Shown here piece after piece: positions 39,801 to 56,924 of a DNA stretch of 64,000 nt. Positions within the stretch are counted from its first letter, which is position 1. Each line of letters begins with the position of its first letter. The DNA is taken from contig JAKNDB010000097.1 in NCBI GenBank assembly GCA_024305405.1, positions 117,001-181,000 of the forward strand, written 5' to 3'. A program made the translations under genes and the position numbers. Origin of the DNA: Dirofilaria immitis (taxonomy: Eukaryota; Nematoda; Chromadorea; Rhabditida; Onchocercidae). Under the pieces are notes generated by a model that had not been told where the DNA came from, did no database searches, and saw nothing but the letters and a program-made list of their open reading frames with translations.

Positions 39801-40912
39801 ACATTATCATTTTATTATATTTTCTTATTTTATTATTTTTTTTAAAATCTGTTTGTTTATTGTTATATTTATTATAATAAATAAATATGTGCCAAATGAT
39901 TCTTTACAAATACATACTAATTTTCTTTTTTTTTTTTTTTTAAATTTAATTTAATTTAATTTATACGATCAATTTGATTTCAAAAAGATATATTATTAAA
40001 TAATTTTAGTGAAATTATTATTATTTTTTTATGAAAAATAAAATTGTACAAATGAATAGATGACAAGAAATTGAAAAGATAAGTTGCAAAAAAGAAAAAT
40101 GCCAAAGCATTATTTGAAAATGATTATAACCATTATCAAATATTTGATAATATTGAATGATAATAATTGTTAACTAATCATGTCTAAATTTTTTCATATC
40201 ACATTATTGCTTCTTTTTAAAATAATACAATTCAATTGATATTATTGTTATTTCTCGTTTTTTTCTCATACACTGAATAGTTTAATTTTGCTTTTTGATT
40301 CAATTCATACGATTAATTCAAATTTGATAACATTTTATCAGCAATCAAATATCATTTTTATCAATACATTAATATGTATATATATAGCTGAAATTGTTTA
40401 ATTTTCATCAAAAAAGAAGTATTAATAAAAATAATTTAAAATCAAATAAGCATTATTGATTTGAAATAAAAAAGAAGAGTAAAAATTAAATTTTGATTAT
40501 CATAAGATGATAAAGGCTTATTGTTTATCATATGATTTGATTGATTTTATATTGTTTTACTTTCAAAAAGTTATTTTAAACAAAGAAATTATCAATGCTA
40601 AAAATTATAAAACTTTTTTCATATACCAAATGCTTTTCTATTGATAATTTTAATAAACTGAAAAGAACTATTGAAATTTATGAAAAGTAATCATCGAAAA
40701 ATTTCTAAAATTAAAACTTTCCCAAAGGCCTTTTTTTTTGTATTTTTCATTTTTTTATTTTTCTTAAAATATCAAATTTTGAAAAATTATTATCACATGC
40801 ATAGTATATCAAATGATTAAATTGAAAATATCATTTTGATCATTTTTTTCATTTTTAATTTAAAATAATCTTTTGTTACTTGAAATATTAAATTTTTTTT
40901 ATTAAAAAATTA
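39801..40912. other. AT-rich region, no gene
   Basis: Only homopolymer runs and simple AT-rich sequence were seen. Confidence 0.55.
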
Positions 40913-41225
40913 GGAAAATATGATTAGATTATGGATTATGATCAAGTTTGATGAAAACAAACATGATCGAATGAAATGTATTGATGATCAGGAAAATATG
41001 ATTAGATTGTGGTTATGATCAAGTTTGATGAAAACAAACATGATCGGATAGAATGTATGATGATCAGGATAATATGATTAGATTGTGGTTATGATCAAGT
41101 TTGATGAAAACAAACATGATCCGAATGAAATGTATTGATGATCAGGAAAATATGATTAGATTATGGATTATGATCAGGTTTGATGAACAAACATGATCGA
41201 ATGAAATGTATAATGATCAGATTAG
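40913..41225. repeat. 78-bp tandem repeat, four copies
   Basis: TGATTAGATT starts at 40921, 40999, 41075 and 41153 (spacings 78, 76, 78). Each unit includes AAACAAACATGATC (one copy shortened) and TGATGATCAGG, the latter close to GATC-rich. Confidence 0.93.
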
Positions 41226-44002
<2,777 letters not shown>

Positions 44003-45714
44003 CATAATTAGACAAATGAAAAACAGTGAATTCTTACTTTGATCAAAAAGAACTCTCAATTTTATCATTCCATTTATTCAGTTGATAAGAGAATGAACAA
44101 ATTTCATTTGAACAATTATTTTTATGTTTCAATAATTAAAAAGTTTTGCTCAGAATATTTAAAAAAGAAAACATTGGACAATAATTAGTTAAAAATTAAT
44201 TTTTGTTAAATAAACAAATAAGTAAGATATTCATAAATAAGTAAATAAAAAAGATTAAAAAGAAAATAAATTTTGAAATTAATAAAAATTACAAATGAAT
44301 AGTTTTTTTTTTTTGCTCCTTTTTTTATTTCCTGAAATAATCTCATCAATTTCATTTTTAATTTCATTCAATTAATTTTATTGCAACATTTTGTCTTTCT
44401 CTCTCTTTTTTTTCTTTTTATCGTCTACTTTTGAACAATAAATTTATTTGTTAGAATGAACAATTTAGCTAATATTGTAATTTGAAATTATTAAATATTA
44501 CCAAAATTAAACATTTAAATTAATTAAGTTTATTTTAGAATTATCAAATATTTTTGGTAACGAAAAAGCCTTGAGATTATAAATATAAAATTTGTATAAA
44601 TAAAAAATGCATTTCATATTTTTATAATTGAATAAATCAAATCTATGAATAGCAGCATATCATACAATTACAATAAATGATTTTTTACTTTTTTTTTCGC
44701 CAAATATATTTGCAACAAATGATTGATCCTATCAAATTGAAATGCATACCAAAAATATCATAAAGTTTTTTCTTTCTAATATAAATAAAAAAAAAAGTTG
44801 CTTATTAGATGAAATAATTTTATTCAAATAATCAAAATCATACAAATAGATAAATGGTCGAAATAATTTAAATTTATATTTCATTTAAAATATAAATATA
44901 TTTCGCAATTTTATTTTGTCATTTTCAAATTCTTATAAATTTCAAAGTTAACAAATACACAAAATTCATTCGCATTTCAACTTACTTTGATTGGCAAAAA
45001 AAAAAGAAGGAAAGAAATGAAAAAAAAAAAAATCAAAACGAAATCAATCGATTTACATTCCGTTTCATTTTATACTGAACTTTCGAAAACAACTGTTTGG
45101 TATTGGTATTGAAGAAGCATCATTATGAATCATATAATAAATACATATATATATACCCACTTGACAATAATATTTCAAACTTAGCAAAGCAAGAAACAAA
45201 TCGAATTTTGCTTCTTCATCTTCTTCTTCTTCTTCATCATCATCTTCTTCTTCTTCTATGTCTTCGTCTTCTTCATCTTCTTCATCTTAATCTTAATCTT
45301 AATCTCTATCTTCATCTTTTTCATCTTTCACTTCTGCATATTAGGTTGAAAAAGCATAAAATCGATTCCGGTTAGCAGCCGCATCTTTTTCCCGAAGAAA
45401 TAGAGCCCTTTTATTTCACAACATTCCTTCGTTCTTTCCTTTCTTCCATTCTCAACATTATCTATCTATCGTATTTTCAACAATTCTTTTCAAAAATTTC
45501 ACCTATCAACTATCCTTCCTCTTCTCCATTCAAAATTAGTCCATTTAACAAAAACATTTCTCATTCATTCAAAAAATTATCTTATCTCACCTTTCGTAAT
45601 ATTTTTCTTATATTGCCATTCACATTTCCTATCAATACATTTATTTATATATAATTATTTTATATAAATAAAATTTAATTCACATGCTTTCATATGCATG
45701 TTAATAGATTCTTG
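44003..45714. other. AT-rich region with a CTT/CAT-rich patch
   Basis: A pyrimidine-rich low-complexity patch (CTT, CAT, then CTTAAT units) lies at about 45209-45330. The frame across it (45097-45375) is low complexity and not called. Confidence 0.55.
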
Positions 45715-46290
45715 TGATACCGTAAGAAAGTATATGCCTGTTATATAATTTTTTTATATAATTACTCGTTTTTACTAATACTAAACTAACTTATAAACAC
45801 TCATACTAATTTATGAATATTCATATTGTATTCACTCATAAAAGCTCATATTGTATAATGTAAAAGCCCTACTGTACTTAGCAATAAACGCTTATACTGT
45901 ATATCTCATGATACCGTAAGAAAATGTATGCTTATTACATAATTCTATTATACAATTACTCGTTTTTACTAATACCATACTAACTTATAAACACTCATAC
46001 TAATTTTATAAATACTCATATTGTATTCACTTATAAAAGTTCATACTGTATCAATTTATCAATCCTATTGTACATAACTACCATACACTTCATGATACAG
46101 CAAGAAAGTGTATATGTGTTATAAATAATTCTGTTATACAGTTATTCGTTTGCACTAATAAAAACCATGCTAATAATTTATAAAAATTCATATTATATTC
46201 AGTTACAAACATTTACACTAATTTATAAATACTTGTACTGTACTTGCTGATAGAAGCTCATATTGCTAAATTCTCTTCCTGATATTTGCT
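45715..46290. repeat. About 190-bp tandem repeat, three diverged copies
   Basis: Units begin GATACCGTAAGAAAG (45716), GATACCGTAAGAAAA (45910) and GATACAGCAAGAAAG (46094), offsets 194 and 184 bp. Within units, ACTCATACTAATTTATAAAT-like segments also repeat at a shorter period. Confidence 0.88.
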
Positions 46291-48860
46291 TTTAAATATT
46301 CATACCGTATACTTAGAAGCATTTTTCTCTCATCATGCGGTATATCGTAATCACTACAAGAACCATTATTGCACTAATCAATTAACACTCCCATCAATTA
46401 TTATTTGATATATTGTTGCTATTATCTATTGTAATGAACATTTAAGTAGTTAATGATTACTTCACATTTATCCTAATAATCATAAGAGAATGAATAGATA
46501 TTATCCGATTACCAAAAACAATTTACTCAATTATTTCATGATAGCGATGATCTCTGCTGATTGCAAAAGAGGAATGACCTTTACTAATTTCACAACAAGG
46601 ATGACCTTTGTTTGTTGGTTGAAAAAGGAGCAATGGCAAATATATTGGCAAATATTTTGTTTTCTCATTTGTAAATTTTTTAATTCATCGAAGATTATTT
46701 TTTTCCACTTTTTCTTTCTTTCTTTCTTTCAAATTATTTCATAGAAAATAACTTACTAAAAATTGATAATTATTAGAAGATGAAAAGATTACAGATAAAA
46801 TGATGATAATAAGCCTTAATTAATTTTATACTTACAACATTATGAATTTTTCAATATTGTTACTTCAAGAAACATCTTGATTCTCGAATTTCTTCAGATT
46901 TTTTTCATTCTCAAATAAACAGGATTCCGTGATGTTTGCTTCGTTAATAATCAAAGAGTCATCGACATTTCTACTTCATTGATTTCTTCATTTTTATAAT
47001 GTCAATATTTCTTTCAATGTTCGCACATACCTCAATCATATTTATCAAAGAATTATATTGTCACTATCGTATCATTCTTCCTACTCTTTAACATCTTCTT
47101 CTTCTTCTTTTTCTTCCATCTCGACCGTATCACATCAAGAAATCTTTGTTTCCTTATTTGCTGAAAATGTTAAAGATATGTATAGTTTAACTTGTAAAAA
47201 ATAATCGATAAGCGATCATACACCTGTACTTTTTAACATATTTTACTCAAAATGCTCAAATTACAGTTACAGCCTTTTTTTTTTTTTAAATATAAATAGA
47301 ATATGCTGTAAAGTTTTTATTTTTGATGATTGGCATAGATAATAGTTGTGATAAAAATTTTATTGATTATCATGATAAAGATTTTATTGATTGAAAACTT
47401 ATTCTTCGTTTATGTTATAAGACAATTTTCAGAGAATATCTAAAAATACATCATTCACTAAATTATTCCGCTTGTTTCTCGCAAAGGTCAAACCGAATTG
47501 TACTTATTCTTTGAATAATAATAAAAGAATCGCTCATTCATGAACTCAAATGATCAATACTCTTTGATTCGGTTTTAATGTGAGATAAAAGGAAAAAAAT
47601 TTATTGATCGAACGATACACTTAGATATTCTCCATCAATTGTCTTATAATATATGCAAAGAATAAACCAATAAAATCTGTCAATCAATAAAATCTTTATC
47701 ACAAATTATTATCTATGTCAATTGTTGAAAAAAAATAAAAACAAAAACTTTCACAATATTATTTCTTATTTTTACCGTATTAACCGTATTAATACCGTAA
47801 TGCCGAACTTACTGTACTTTCTTTACTGTACTCGCGTCATTTGTTTACTTTTATTCATTTTCGGTGAACTGATTCATATCCACATCACGAATTCCATTTT
47901 TATAACGCTGATGAGCGTAAGGTGGATAAACGAATGGATGGGTCATTTATTTTTCATATCGGACCGTTCTTTTATAATTCATCGATTTTTTTTTTAAAAC
48001 CGAAATGCCATTTTATGTTTAATTTTAATTTTATCATTCACTTATTGCATATGCAGTTCATTCGATAATATTTCTCGTTTAGTACAGTACGTGTTCTCAC
48101 GTAGATTCTCACGTAGTAGCTTTATTGGCTGAAAAAAGAGTGTAATATATCTGGTAATAATAATGTAGACAAGAATGGAGATATATTTTATACAAATTCA
48201 ATTATCAGTCAATCATATAATATTTTATATGCGATGTTTTTTCAAACAATTGCTATCGTGAACTTTTTTAATCTTTGCTCATGTAAAATTGATACTTATA
48301 ATTTGTATACATCGATGATATCAATCTGATTGAAACATCTATTACACGGCGAATAACAGACATTCCTATCAGATGATGTCATAAAAACACACGAATAAAT
48401 TGATATCACTCTTTATTTCCCTTTATTTCCCTACCGTACATTTTTGAAATTTTAGCTTTATATGATAGGATTGAAATATGAAAGGAAAATAAGCTTTACT
48501 TTTTTTTCTATTATACATGAATGCCATATATTATTTGCAGCTTTTCTTTTCATTAAAATGCTATATAATATATGCATGCATTTGTAAATTCATTATGCAT
48601 GCTTCATTTACGAAGCATTTATACATATATTATATTTGTATTATAATATATAATACAATTTATGCATTATTTATGTAATGTCTATACATAATTTTTTGAT
48701 TATTATTTCTTTAGAGATATCGTTAAATTTTTTACAAATATTAAAAATTAGATAATTTATTTTTCAGAAAGATAGTACGTGTTATGCGTGACATATATCA
48801 GTCGCAGAGGGTATTTGCATGAAGCAATTTATACGCTAAAATAAAATATTTTCTGGAGAA
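46291..48860. other. AT-rich region left of the PLXDC gene, no gene
   Basis: Frames at 46490-46744 and 47722-47997 show no domain. Near 47775-47800 there are three closely spaced ACCGTA motifs. The last few hundred bases presumably contain the PLXDC promoter, but no clear TATA box was identified. Confidence 0.5.
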
Positions 48861-51800
48861 ATGATATATTTTAAATTACATCTCTTACTATTTCTTCTTA
48901 TTTTTATCGATTTCTCATTTGCTGCTGAAAGAGAAGGTATGCTTTTTAAAATTCTTTTTTTTTTTTTTTTTTCTTAGATTAGTTTAGATTTAGATTTAGA
49001 ATAATGTTCGCTACAGTTATATGAAAAAGAAAAGCAGTAATATCTTCTAGTAAAATCGTAACATAGTTATTCATTTAATTATTACAGTTCCGTAATTTTT
49101 TCTATTTTTTTCCATCTTTCTATTGCTAAAATAATTTTTTCGTTTTCAATATGAAAAATATTTGATAAAGATTATAAATATACCTATATTTCTACTTTTA
49201 TTAGTTATTTGATGTTTCGAATTATTTAAAATTTGCAACTTTTTAAATTTGCAAATTCTAAACAAAAATTCTAATCCAGGGTCATTTCATTACAACTTTG
49301 ACTCACCAAATTTCTCACCGCTAAAAGAAGATATAAAAGAGGAATCGATGATGATAATGATGATGTCGAGGATGCGTTTCGTTTACCGAAAGATGTTGAA
49401 GTGCTAGAAGATTCGGTGTGCTCTTGAAATATCACTTTAATTATAAAACCTATAGTTTTTTTAAAAAATATATAATATATTATGTTATTTTTCAATATAA
49501 TATTACTTATAATTAGATTTATCATATAATGACTATTCTAATATACTTCGATTATTGCTATCTCTTTTAAGATTATTATCTCACACTTTTTGTTGAAGTA
49601 ATAACAATAGCAGTGAGTAATGCAAAGTGAGAATTCATCTAATATGGTGATTGTCTCAATGTTTAAATCAGTGCCTGCTAAATTTGACAGTACAGAAATG
49701 TATTTCCTATATCTTTAAAAATATAATTTGACATTAGGAGCATGGAATTTAATAATTCCAACACATTTTTTAAGATTGATCATCAGTATTACGTAATGGA
49801 AATCAAAGTCAACCGATCTGATTTAATGAAAGATTATTACATCGATGTACCAGCAATGTTAGAAAAGCCAGGAACTGTTGGTAATAAAAGTCATTCATCA
49901 CTATCAAATAGCTACAGAAGAGCCGTGGTACGTAATATTAGCCATTCAAAGATTTTTACTTTTCTTGATGCGGGAATGATAAGTTGATATACGGAAATAA
50001 TATAGAAATGAAATTCAGAAAGCATATGAAAGTTGCATTATTTGATTTTTAATAGTAGTTAAAGACTGAATCCAATATTTAATTCGTTATTTTTACCGAA
50101 ATTTTTTTAATTCAAGAAGTTTTTAGGCAGCTAAAATACAATTCGATTTCCCTTTTATGGTCACCGAATGAAAAACTTAACAATTGCTACTGGTGGTAAG
50201 TTATCAGCTTCCTTCTAGAACACTTCTAAATTTTTTACACATTATGTATTAAAAATAATTTGCTGCTTTGATTTCAAATTGAAAATTCTTAATATATATC
50301 TCTTTGCTGTCTATTTATACTAGCATACTTTAAAATATCATTTATAATTCTAACATTATCAGTATTTCTATAATTCTAATATTATCAGCGTTCCATAATA
50401 TTTGTTGAAAAATATTGACATTCGTACGTTTGATTGGAATAAGTTCAAAACAAAACAATAGCACACAAACGCAAATTTATTTATATTATAGGCTTTGCTT
50501 ATATTGGTGATCAGTGGCACAGCTGGTTGGCAGCGACTCAGTATATTGCTCCTCTTATGGCAAATTTTGATACACATGGTGAAAACGCTACGATTATGTA
50601 CGCAGATGATGGCGAAAAGTTTGTCATGGAATGGCATAATTTACAACTTCGTGAACAACGTTCAGGCACGGTTTCTGTATAATTTTTAGGATTAAGATTA
50701 CCACACTTTTTAAATTTTATTTTCGAAAGTTTAACATTGAAAAAATATCGAGAAAATAGTTGTGGAAGAATAAAATGGATAATGTTTGTATTATTGAGAA
50801 GTAAGTTCATTAGAAGGTATTGGAAATGTGCATATTCGTCAATTTTTTCGATATATGCCTGGTTTTTGAAATATTTTTACGGTTACTATCGGAAATTTGA
50901 ATTTCAAGATAGAGTGTAAGATTCTGTTAGATTATTATTGTAATATTTTCAGATGGTTTCTTTACTTTTCAAGCATCTCTGCACAAGAACGGAGATATTT
51001 GGTTCGTCTATAAGGATGTAAGCATTGGAAGAATTCATTTTTATTTTGATAACTATTAAGTTGCCAGCAGTAAATAGTAGTGCGAAAATAATAACTAGAT
51101 TAATTCGAACAGTGTTCGCCCAAACTCTTCCTTTTTTAAACTCTTGTCTTATTTCGTGCGGTACATTATTTGTAGTGTCTTCAAGCGGTATTTTAGGTAC
51201 CAATACCTGTAACAAACATCAGTGATTCCCATCACCCAGTGAAAATAGGGATGAGTGATGCGTATCTTTTCCATCATAGTGTGCATAATCCTCTTGCACC
51301 TATTTCGCAGCCTCGTAAGTTTTTTCTCTTTGAATTGCAAAGCTACAAAACACTATTCTTGAAAATGTTATTCCTTCTAAAATATTTGAATTTATGCTAT
51401 CTTTTTTCTTTGTAGCAGCTATAAAACGAGTCATTTACGAATACCATCGCATAGAAGTGAAACCTTTATTGATTGTATCAAATACAATTGTCATACTGAA
51501 GGCTCAACCAAGTAAGAACAATTTCCGCCTAGTTTTCTTTTCAAATTTTCAAATTTTATAAATTTTCTATAAATTTTGTTTTATTTTATATCTAGAACAT
51601 AAATAAAAATCTTTAAATTCTAGCATGCATACAATATCAGACCTGTGAAGAATGTTCCAATGCAACTTTAAAACATTTTAACTGTTCTTGGTGTCATTCG
51701 AAGGCGAAACATGGCGGTCCATTCTGCTCCGACCAGGCTGGGTAAATTCCTTTGCTTTTTCATATCTGAAGATCTCTAATTCGAAATTCATGAAGTGGAT

Positions 51801-52964
51801 TGTATGATATAATATATTTTCAGATTACACAGACGCCGGCAGCATTGGATTGAAGGAAACTGCAAAGATAACGGCAAGGTGACTTATTGTAGTGCAGATG
51901 AAGATTTCAATGAAGTCGATGATGAAGACGATATTCAAGATGCATCTGGTATTTTTAAACAAATCATGGTTGAACTTAACTTCAACTTTAGTGCGCTGAG
52001 ATCACTGTATAGACTTTTTTTAGCTTCTGCAGTTTTTTTTTTTAATACTTCTAGCGTTGAATAGTTTTTAGAGAAATCATTATTTTGTTTGTTAAATAAA
52101 AGTAGATAGGGTGTCTGGTTTTTGATTAGTCTGATCATTCTTTTTCCTTTTGATGACATTTTTATTTTTTTGTCTCAGTTTTAATGCCTACTATGCAAAG
52201 ATTGCAGTTTAGAAGTACTCATTTTCGTACCTTATAAAACCTCAGGTATAATACTACGAAGCAAAACTGCAGTATTTGATAGAAGCGGTGAAATGATCGA
52301 TTTTATTTACAGGAAAAGCACGAGTAACAGCATCACCATCAGAGCCGGATGAAGTAGTTGCATGGGATCGTGAAAAGAAAGTTAAGGCTCCAGAAGTATC
52401 TAAAGACAGCCAAGGTGATTTTGTTATTCAGATACTTACCATTTCTTTAAAATCTTTATTCATTATGGTTGAAGTCTGAAAAATAAGTTAATATAGTCCG
52501 TTGATAAGATCTTTGATGAAATCCGCCAGTTTCCAGATATATTAGGTCGGTCTAACAGTGGATTCGTATCGATATTTGTTGTCATAGTTGGCATCATACT
52601 TTTGGCAAGTTGGGCCTCATATGCATATTTTAATCCCCATACACCATCAGGCCAATTGTTGATAAGGGTAAATTTTAACTTTTTCTTTTAAAAATACTCA
52701 TGAAAATGAGAGCAGGAAAGATTCTTTTCTCTTAGTTCTTATTTTATGTTATGGAAAAGGAAAAATTAATTTAATTGTAAAAATGTTTTGCTATTAAAAA
52801 TTTCTTCCTCATTTCTTTGAATCTTTTGCTTTATTTACACTGTAAATTTTAACACTTTTTTGAGACATGTTACGTATTTCGATAAATAAATTTTTCAGTA
52901 TCGTCCTTCGAGGTGGCATATGCCATCAAGTCATGTTCGATATAGTGCTTCAATACACATGTAA
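48861..52964 (+). CDS. PLXDC: Plexin-domain-containing protein (PLXDC/TEM7-like), single-pass membrane protein
   Basis: Type I membrane protein; vertebrate relatives are PEDF receptors and nidogen/cortactin binders. Exons: 48861-48936, 49280-49415, about 49738-49927, 50127-50195, 50492-50665, 50953-51017, 51197-51314, 51416-51511, 51624-51741, 51824-51948, 52313-52414, 52537-52667, 52899-52964 (TAA). Signal peptide MIYFKLHLLLFLLIFIDFSF. Family landmarks: IQFDFPFYGH, WLAATQYIAPLMANFDTHGE, MYADDGEKFVMEW, VPIPVTNISDSHHPVKIGMS, RVIYEYHRIEV, then a Cys-rich PSI domain (TCIQYQTCEECSNATLKHFN, CSWCHSKAKHGGPFCSDQAG). An acidic linker and a transmembrane helix (FVSIFVVIVGIILLASWASY) follow, then a short cytoplasmic tail. 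About 488 residues, near the human length. One base is short in an A4 run near 49322-49325 and in a T4 run near 50153-50156. The exon 5 donor may be GC. Confidence 0.93.
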
Positions 52965-55900
52965 GCAATGGAAATAACTCAAGGAATTTTTGTTTTCAAA
53001 CAATAGGTATGAAGTCGGTATTGAATCTCAGTATTTGCCTGTCATTGACTATGCATATTTGAAGTGGATTTTTCACTCTTTTGTGCTTTTGTTTTTCATC
53101 TCCTATTCAGTTATTTCTATTCGGAATTCAATACCTAACATTATTAATTTTTGTGAAATTTTATAGTAAAATACAGTATGATGAACTTAAAAGTATTATA
53201 AGATTTGGAATAAGCATCCAGGTATTTAACTCTGATCAATCTAAGAAATATCATCCAATATTTTTAGAGTTCTCCATTTAATTTTTTGATTATTCTGGTT
53301 TCGTCATGCAGCTAGCAATAATATGTGTTGTTCTTTCAAGTCCCATTTTTAATATGTGTTTTACTATCTGATCATGGTGATTTCTCTGGAATTTCCAAGT
53401 CATACTTTTCTGAACAGATATTCCTTTTACATTACTTATCTATTGCACAAAATTGCAATGAATCAAATGGAATCATTTGCAAAGAATAACTTGTTTGAAT
53501 TTGAAATCACCAGTTATTTTCTTATTTTAAGTTTAATTTTTGAATTATAAAGCAGTAATTTTCCATCAACATTTTTTCATTTTATTTATTTAATACTCAT
53601 CCATAACTGAGCTGCTTAATAGGCTGCTAATTGTAAATTGTTTAATTTATGTAGTTTCTAAAGTTAAACCTAAATCCATTATTCGAAATTTTTGCTCTTT
53701 ATCTGAGGATTTCAAAAATTATTAGCCCATTCTTATTATTTATTTTTGAAGGTGAAATGCAGTTGCAATATCAGGATTGCTTTGAATATTGTTGCAGTAC
53801 CCCGTTGTGGCATAGCCACACGCCAAATACTAGCCTCCCAATGGAGATTTATGATAAAGGTCATTCACTTTATCTATTGTTAGTTTATCAGTGCTTGTAA
53901 TTGAAATTTCAAAACTGGTAGAATATGTTGTACAGTGCTTCTGCTTTCTATCATTTGATAACATTTTTTTTCGATATCTGTATGGAGCTGCAGCATTTCA
54001 TGTTATCGCATTTCATTCTTGTTTTTCTTACCCTGCAAGGAGGAAAAAAACAAATGTAAATTTTGTTATTCATTCTTTTATATTGTCGCGTTTTTAACAT
54101 TCTTTTACCAACTTAACCTTGCCCAATCATTTATTGTAATGTATCATCTTTTAACATCTGTTTTAAATTCAATGCCAGATTATCATTATGCATTCTTTAG
54201 TATTATATCAGAAATTTGTTCTATAAAAGAAAACAAATTATTTGAAAAAAAAGCTTTCATCATTTTTATGATATTAACAATGTTAATTAGTAAGGTAATC
54301 AATCCTTTGAAGATTCTTAGATTTAATACATGTATTTACTCTATTATCTTTTAATAATATAATTTTTAATCTTCCTTTTGATAGTAGAATTCCATGAAAA
54401 TCATCGAACAATAAGTAACGAATTTTGTCCAAATTTAGAATTCAAAAAAAAAAACCCAATCATATAATATTCATTTTCTTTTTCTTCCAATAAAAATATA
54501 TTCAATATAAAAAAAAAACGGAAGCAGCTAAAGAATTCTGGAAATATGCAGCAGTAATAAATATATTTTACTGCATTTTTTTATCCGCGATAATAAATTA
54601 TGAATTTTCCTGATATATTCCTTTCGATAGAATAATTTCTAGCAGGAAGAAAATAATAATGCCAATTTCTCTTTCATATGAAATTTTCAAATTTATGCCT
54701 TTCAACTTGTATTCGTCAAGAAAGTTAAAATATAGCTAAGAAGGATGCTATTATTTTTATTTTAATAAAGTTTAAAAAAATAATTAGATATATTGAAAAT
54801 TGTTTATCGGAAATCCGATCAAATGGAAAATTCAATTTAACAATTCGACATAAATTATTTTGAGCGATAAATAGCAAACAATAGTATTTGTAATAGTAAT
54901 AGAAATGAAAAAAATCCAAAATTTAAATAGAAAATTATTATTTAAAAATGTTTATTGCTTTAAATAAAAGATTGGTTAGTAATGGCACAATTATTTCTTT
55001 CAAAATGAGTGAAATCAACGATTGTCAATTCACTAAAAATTATTTTGCTGAAAAATATTTCGATAATAATTATAGTATATGTGTATTTACTCTCAATGTT
55101 AATCATAGATAATTATTAAATAGAAAATGTTAATCATAGAAAAAGGCAATGCTAGATAATTATTAAATGGAAAGTACCTTTTCAATTCAATTATTTTTTT
55201 TCAATTTAAACATTGCCTTTCATATTTACATTATTATTTTTTTTAAATTTAAAAAAGTAATTCGTCATAGTATTTCATATTTAATACAAATTTCTTTCTT
55301 AAATAATTATTGCAAAATTTGTTGACGATAAAATTTAGCAAAATATTATCATCATTATCAATATATATATATATATATATATATATATTACATATTACCA
55401 AATAAGTTTTTCATCCATTCATTCATCACAAACAAATTCTGGGAATTGAAAATGGTACAAATATCTATTTCCAATTTATCTCTTCCTTAGCAATGTACCT
55501 ATTTCATGCAATCTTTTATTTTGGTAAAAATATTTTAAAAAAAAATAATAAATTCGAAAATTATATTACGGTATCAGCTATGCATTTCACACAAAACGGT
55601 TGTAATATTCACAGTAATTCATATTATTAATGGTAGTAACTGTCAATTATTATATAGCTGAGTAAAAATTCATAACATTAAAAAAGACAAACTTTATCAA
55701 TAAGAGATATCTACCATTGATTTAGTTTTTTTATAGTTACAAGCTTAGTAAAATATTAAAAACTTTATCTAGGAATGAATTTTTCATATTTTCTTAGAAA
55801 AATTCCTATCTTACCAAAAAAAGAAATTAAATTTAAACATAAGGCATTATTTTACTATTCAATCGCCAAATGATTCCGTTTAGAAAATTTGAAATAATTT

Positions 55901-56924
55901 CTATTTTTTATAAAATTGATTATATAGAAAACAGGAAAATTTTTAGATAATTTCTTTATAGTGACTATTCAACTCTACTTATTCTTAATAATACCTTATC
56001 TGAATAAGTATCATAGATTTTAGGGGTGGATACATTTAATTGTTATAAGGATCATTGCATTTTTTTTAACTTTTCAAAAGTCCATGGAAAAAGGATGGTA
56101 TTTTATCATTTCAATAAAAGTATCATTGCTATATGAGCATGCATTATCCATAAATTTTGCCTATTAAGTGTCATGAAAAGGAATAGATGGAAGCACAAAA
56201 ATGAAGATGATAAAGTCTGAAATGTCATGGCAGTGAAAAGAGAAAATATTCCAGCAATTCGCTGAAGATATAAATTGATTGATGTATAATATGCATATAC
56301 GCCATAAATCTTGCCTATTAAAAACTATAAGGGGAATAAGCAAAAGCAAGGATGAAAGTGCTGATATGAGAAATGATAAATGATATAAGGAAGCTAACTG
56401 TTTTACCGTATACCATTTTAAACAGCAATATGATGAGGCGATAAGAAAGGAGAAAAAAGCGGACGAATGAGCAGCAGTAATGAGTAAGTTGCTATGATGA
56501 ACAAGTTTATTTTAGATTAATTTATGTTCCGAACGACAAAACCATTTCAAAATATTCGAAAAATAAAGGAAAAGAGAAAAAGATGTAGAGTTATGTAATG
56601 CGTATATATACCTATTAAGGAATGCGCAATTTTCAGAAAAGTTTATTTTAATATAAAAACGAATGTATTAAACTTCTGAAAATTATTTTTCTAGGATAAA
56701 AAAGTGTCTTCCTGCACTCGTTGCAACTTTTTCGCGAACATTCCGCACAAAACACATTTCTATAACTTTTAATAATAACAGAAGTGATGGTAAGTAAAAA
56801 AAATTCAACAGTTTGGAATTAATTAATTGAAAATACTATTCATTTTTCAACATCTTTTCGAAAATAACAAACACTTAGTAAAAAATGAGAAAGTAATAAT
56901 ATTTTAAAGAATCAGGCAAAACGT
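52965..56924. other. Intergenic region between PLXDC and NDUFAF7, no gene recognised
   Basis: AT-rich. (TA)n at about 55361-55389. A diverged duplication of about 154 bp has CCATAAAT(T/C)TTGCCTATTAA at 56148 and 56302. Open frames at 53891-54354 are hydrophobic and AT-driven, without domain or splice support. Confidence 0.5.

Noticed and set aside
53891..54354. Overlapping hydrophobic frames as a membrane protein gene
   Set aside because: AT-rich sequence readily yields Phe/Ile/Leu-rich frames, and no family or splice sites were recognised.
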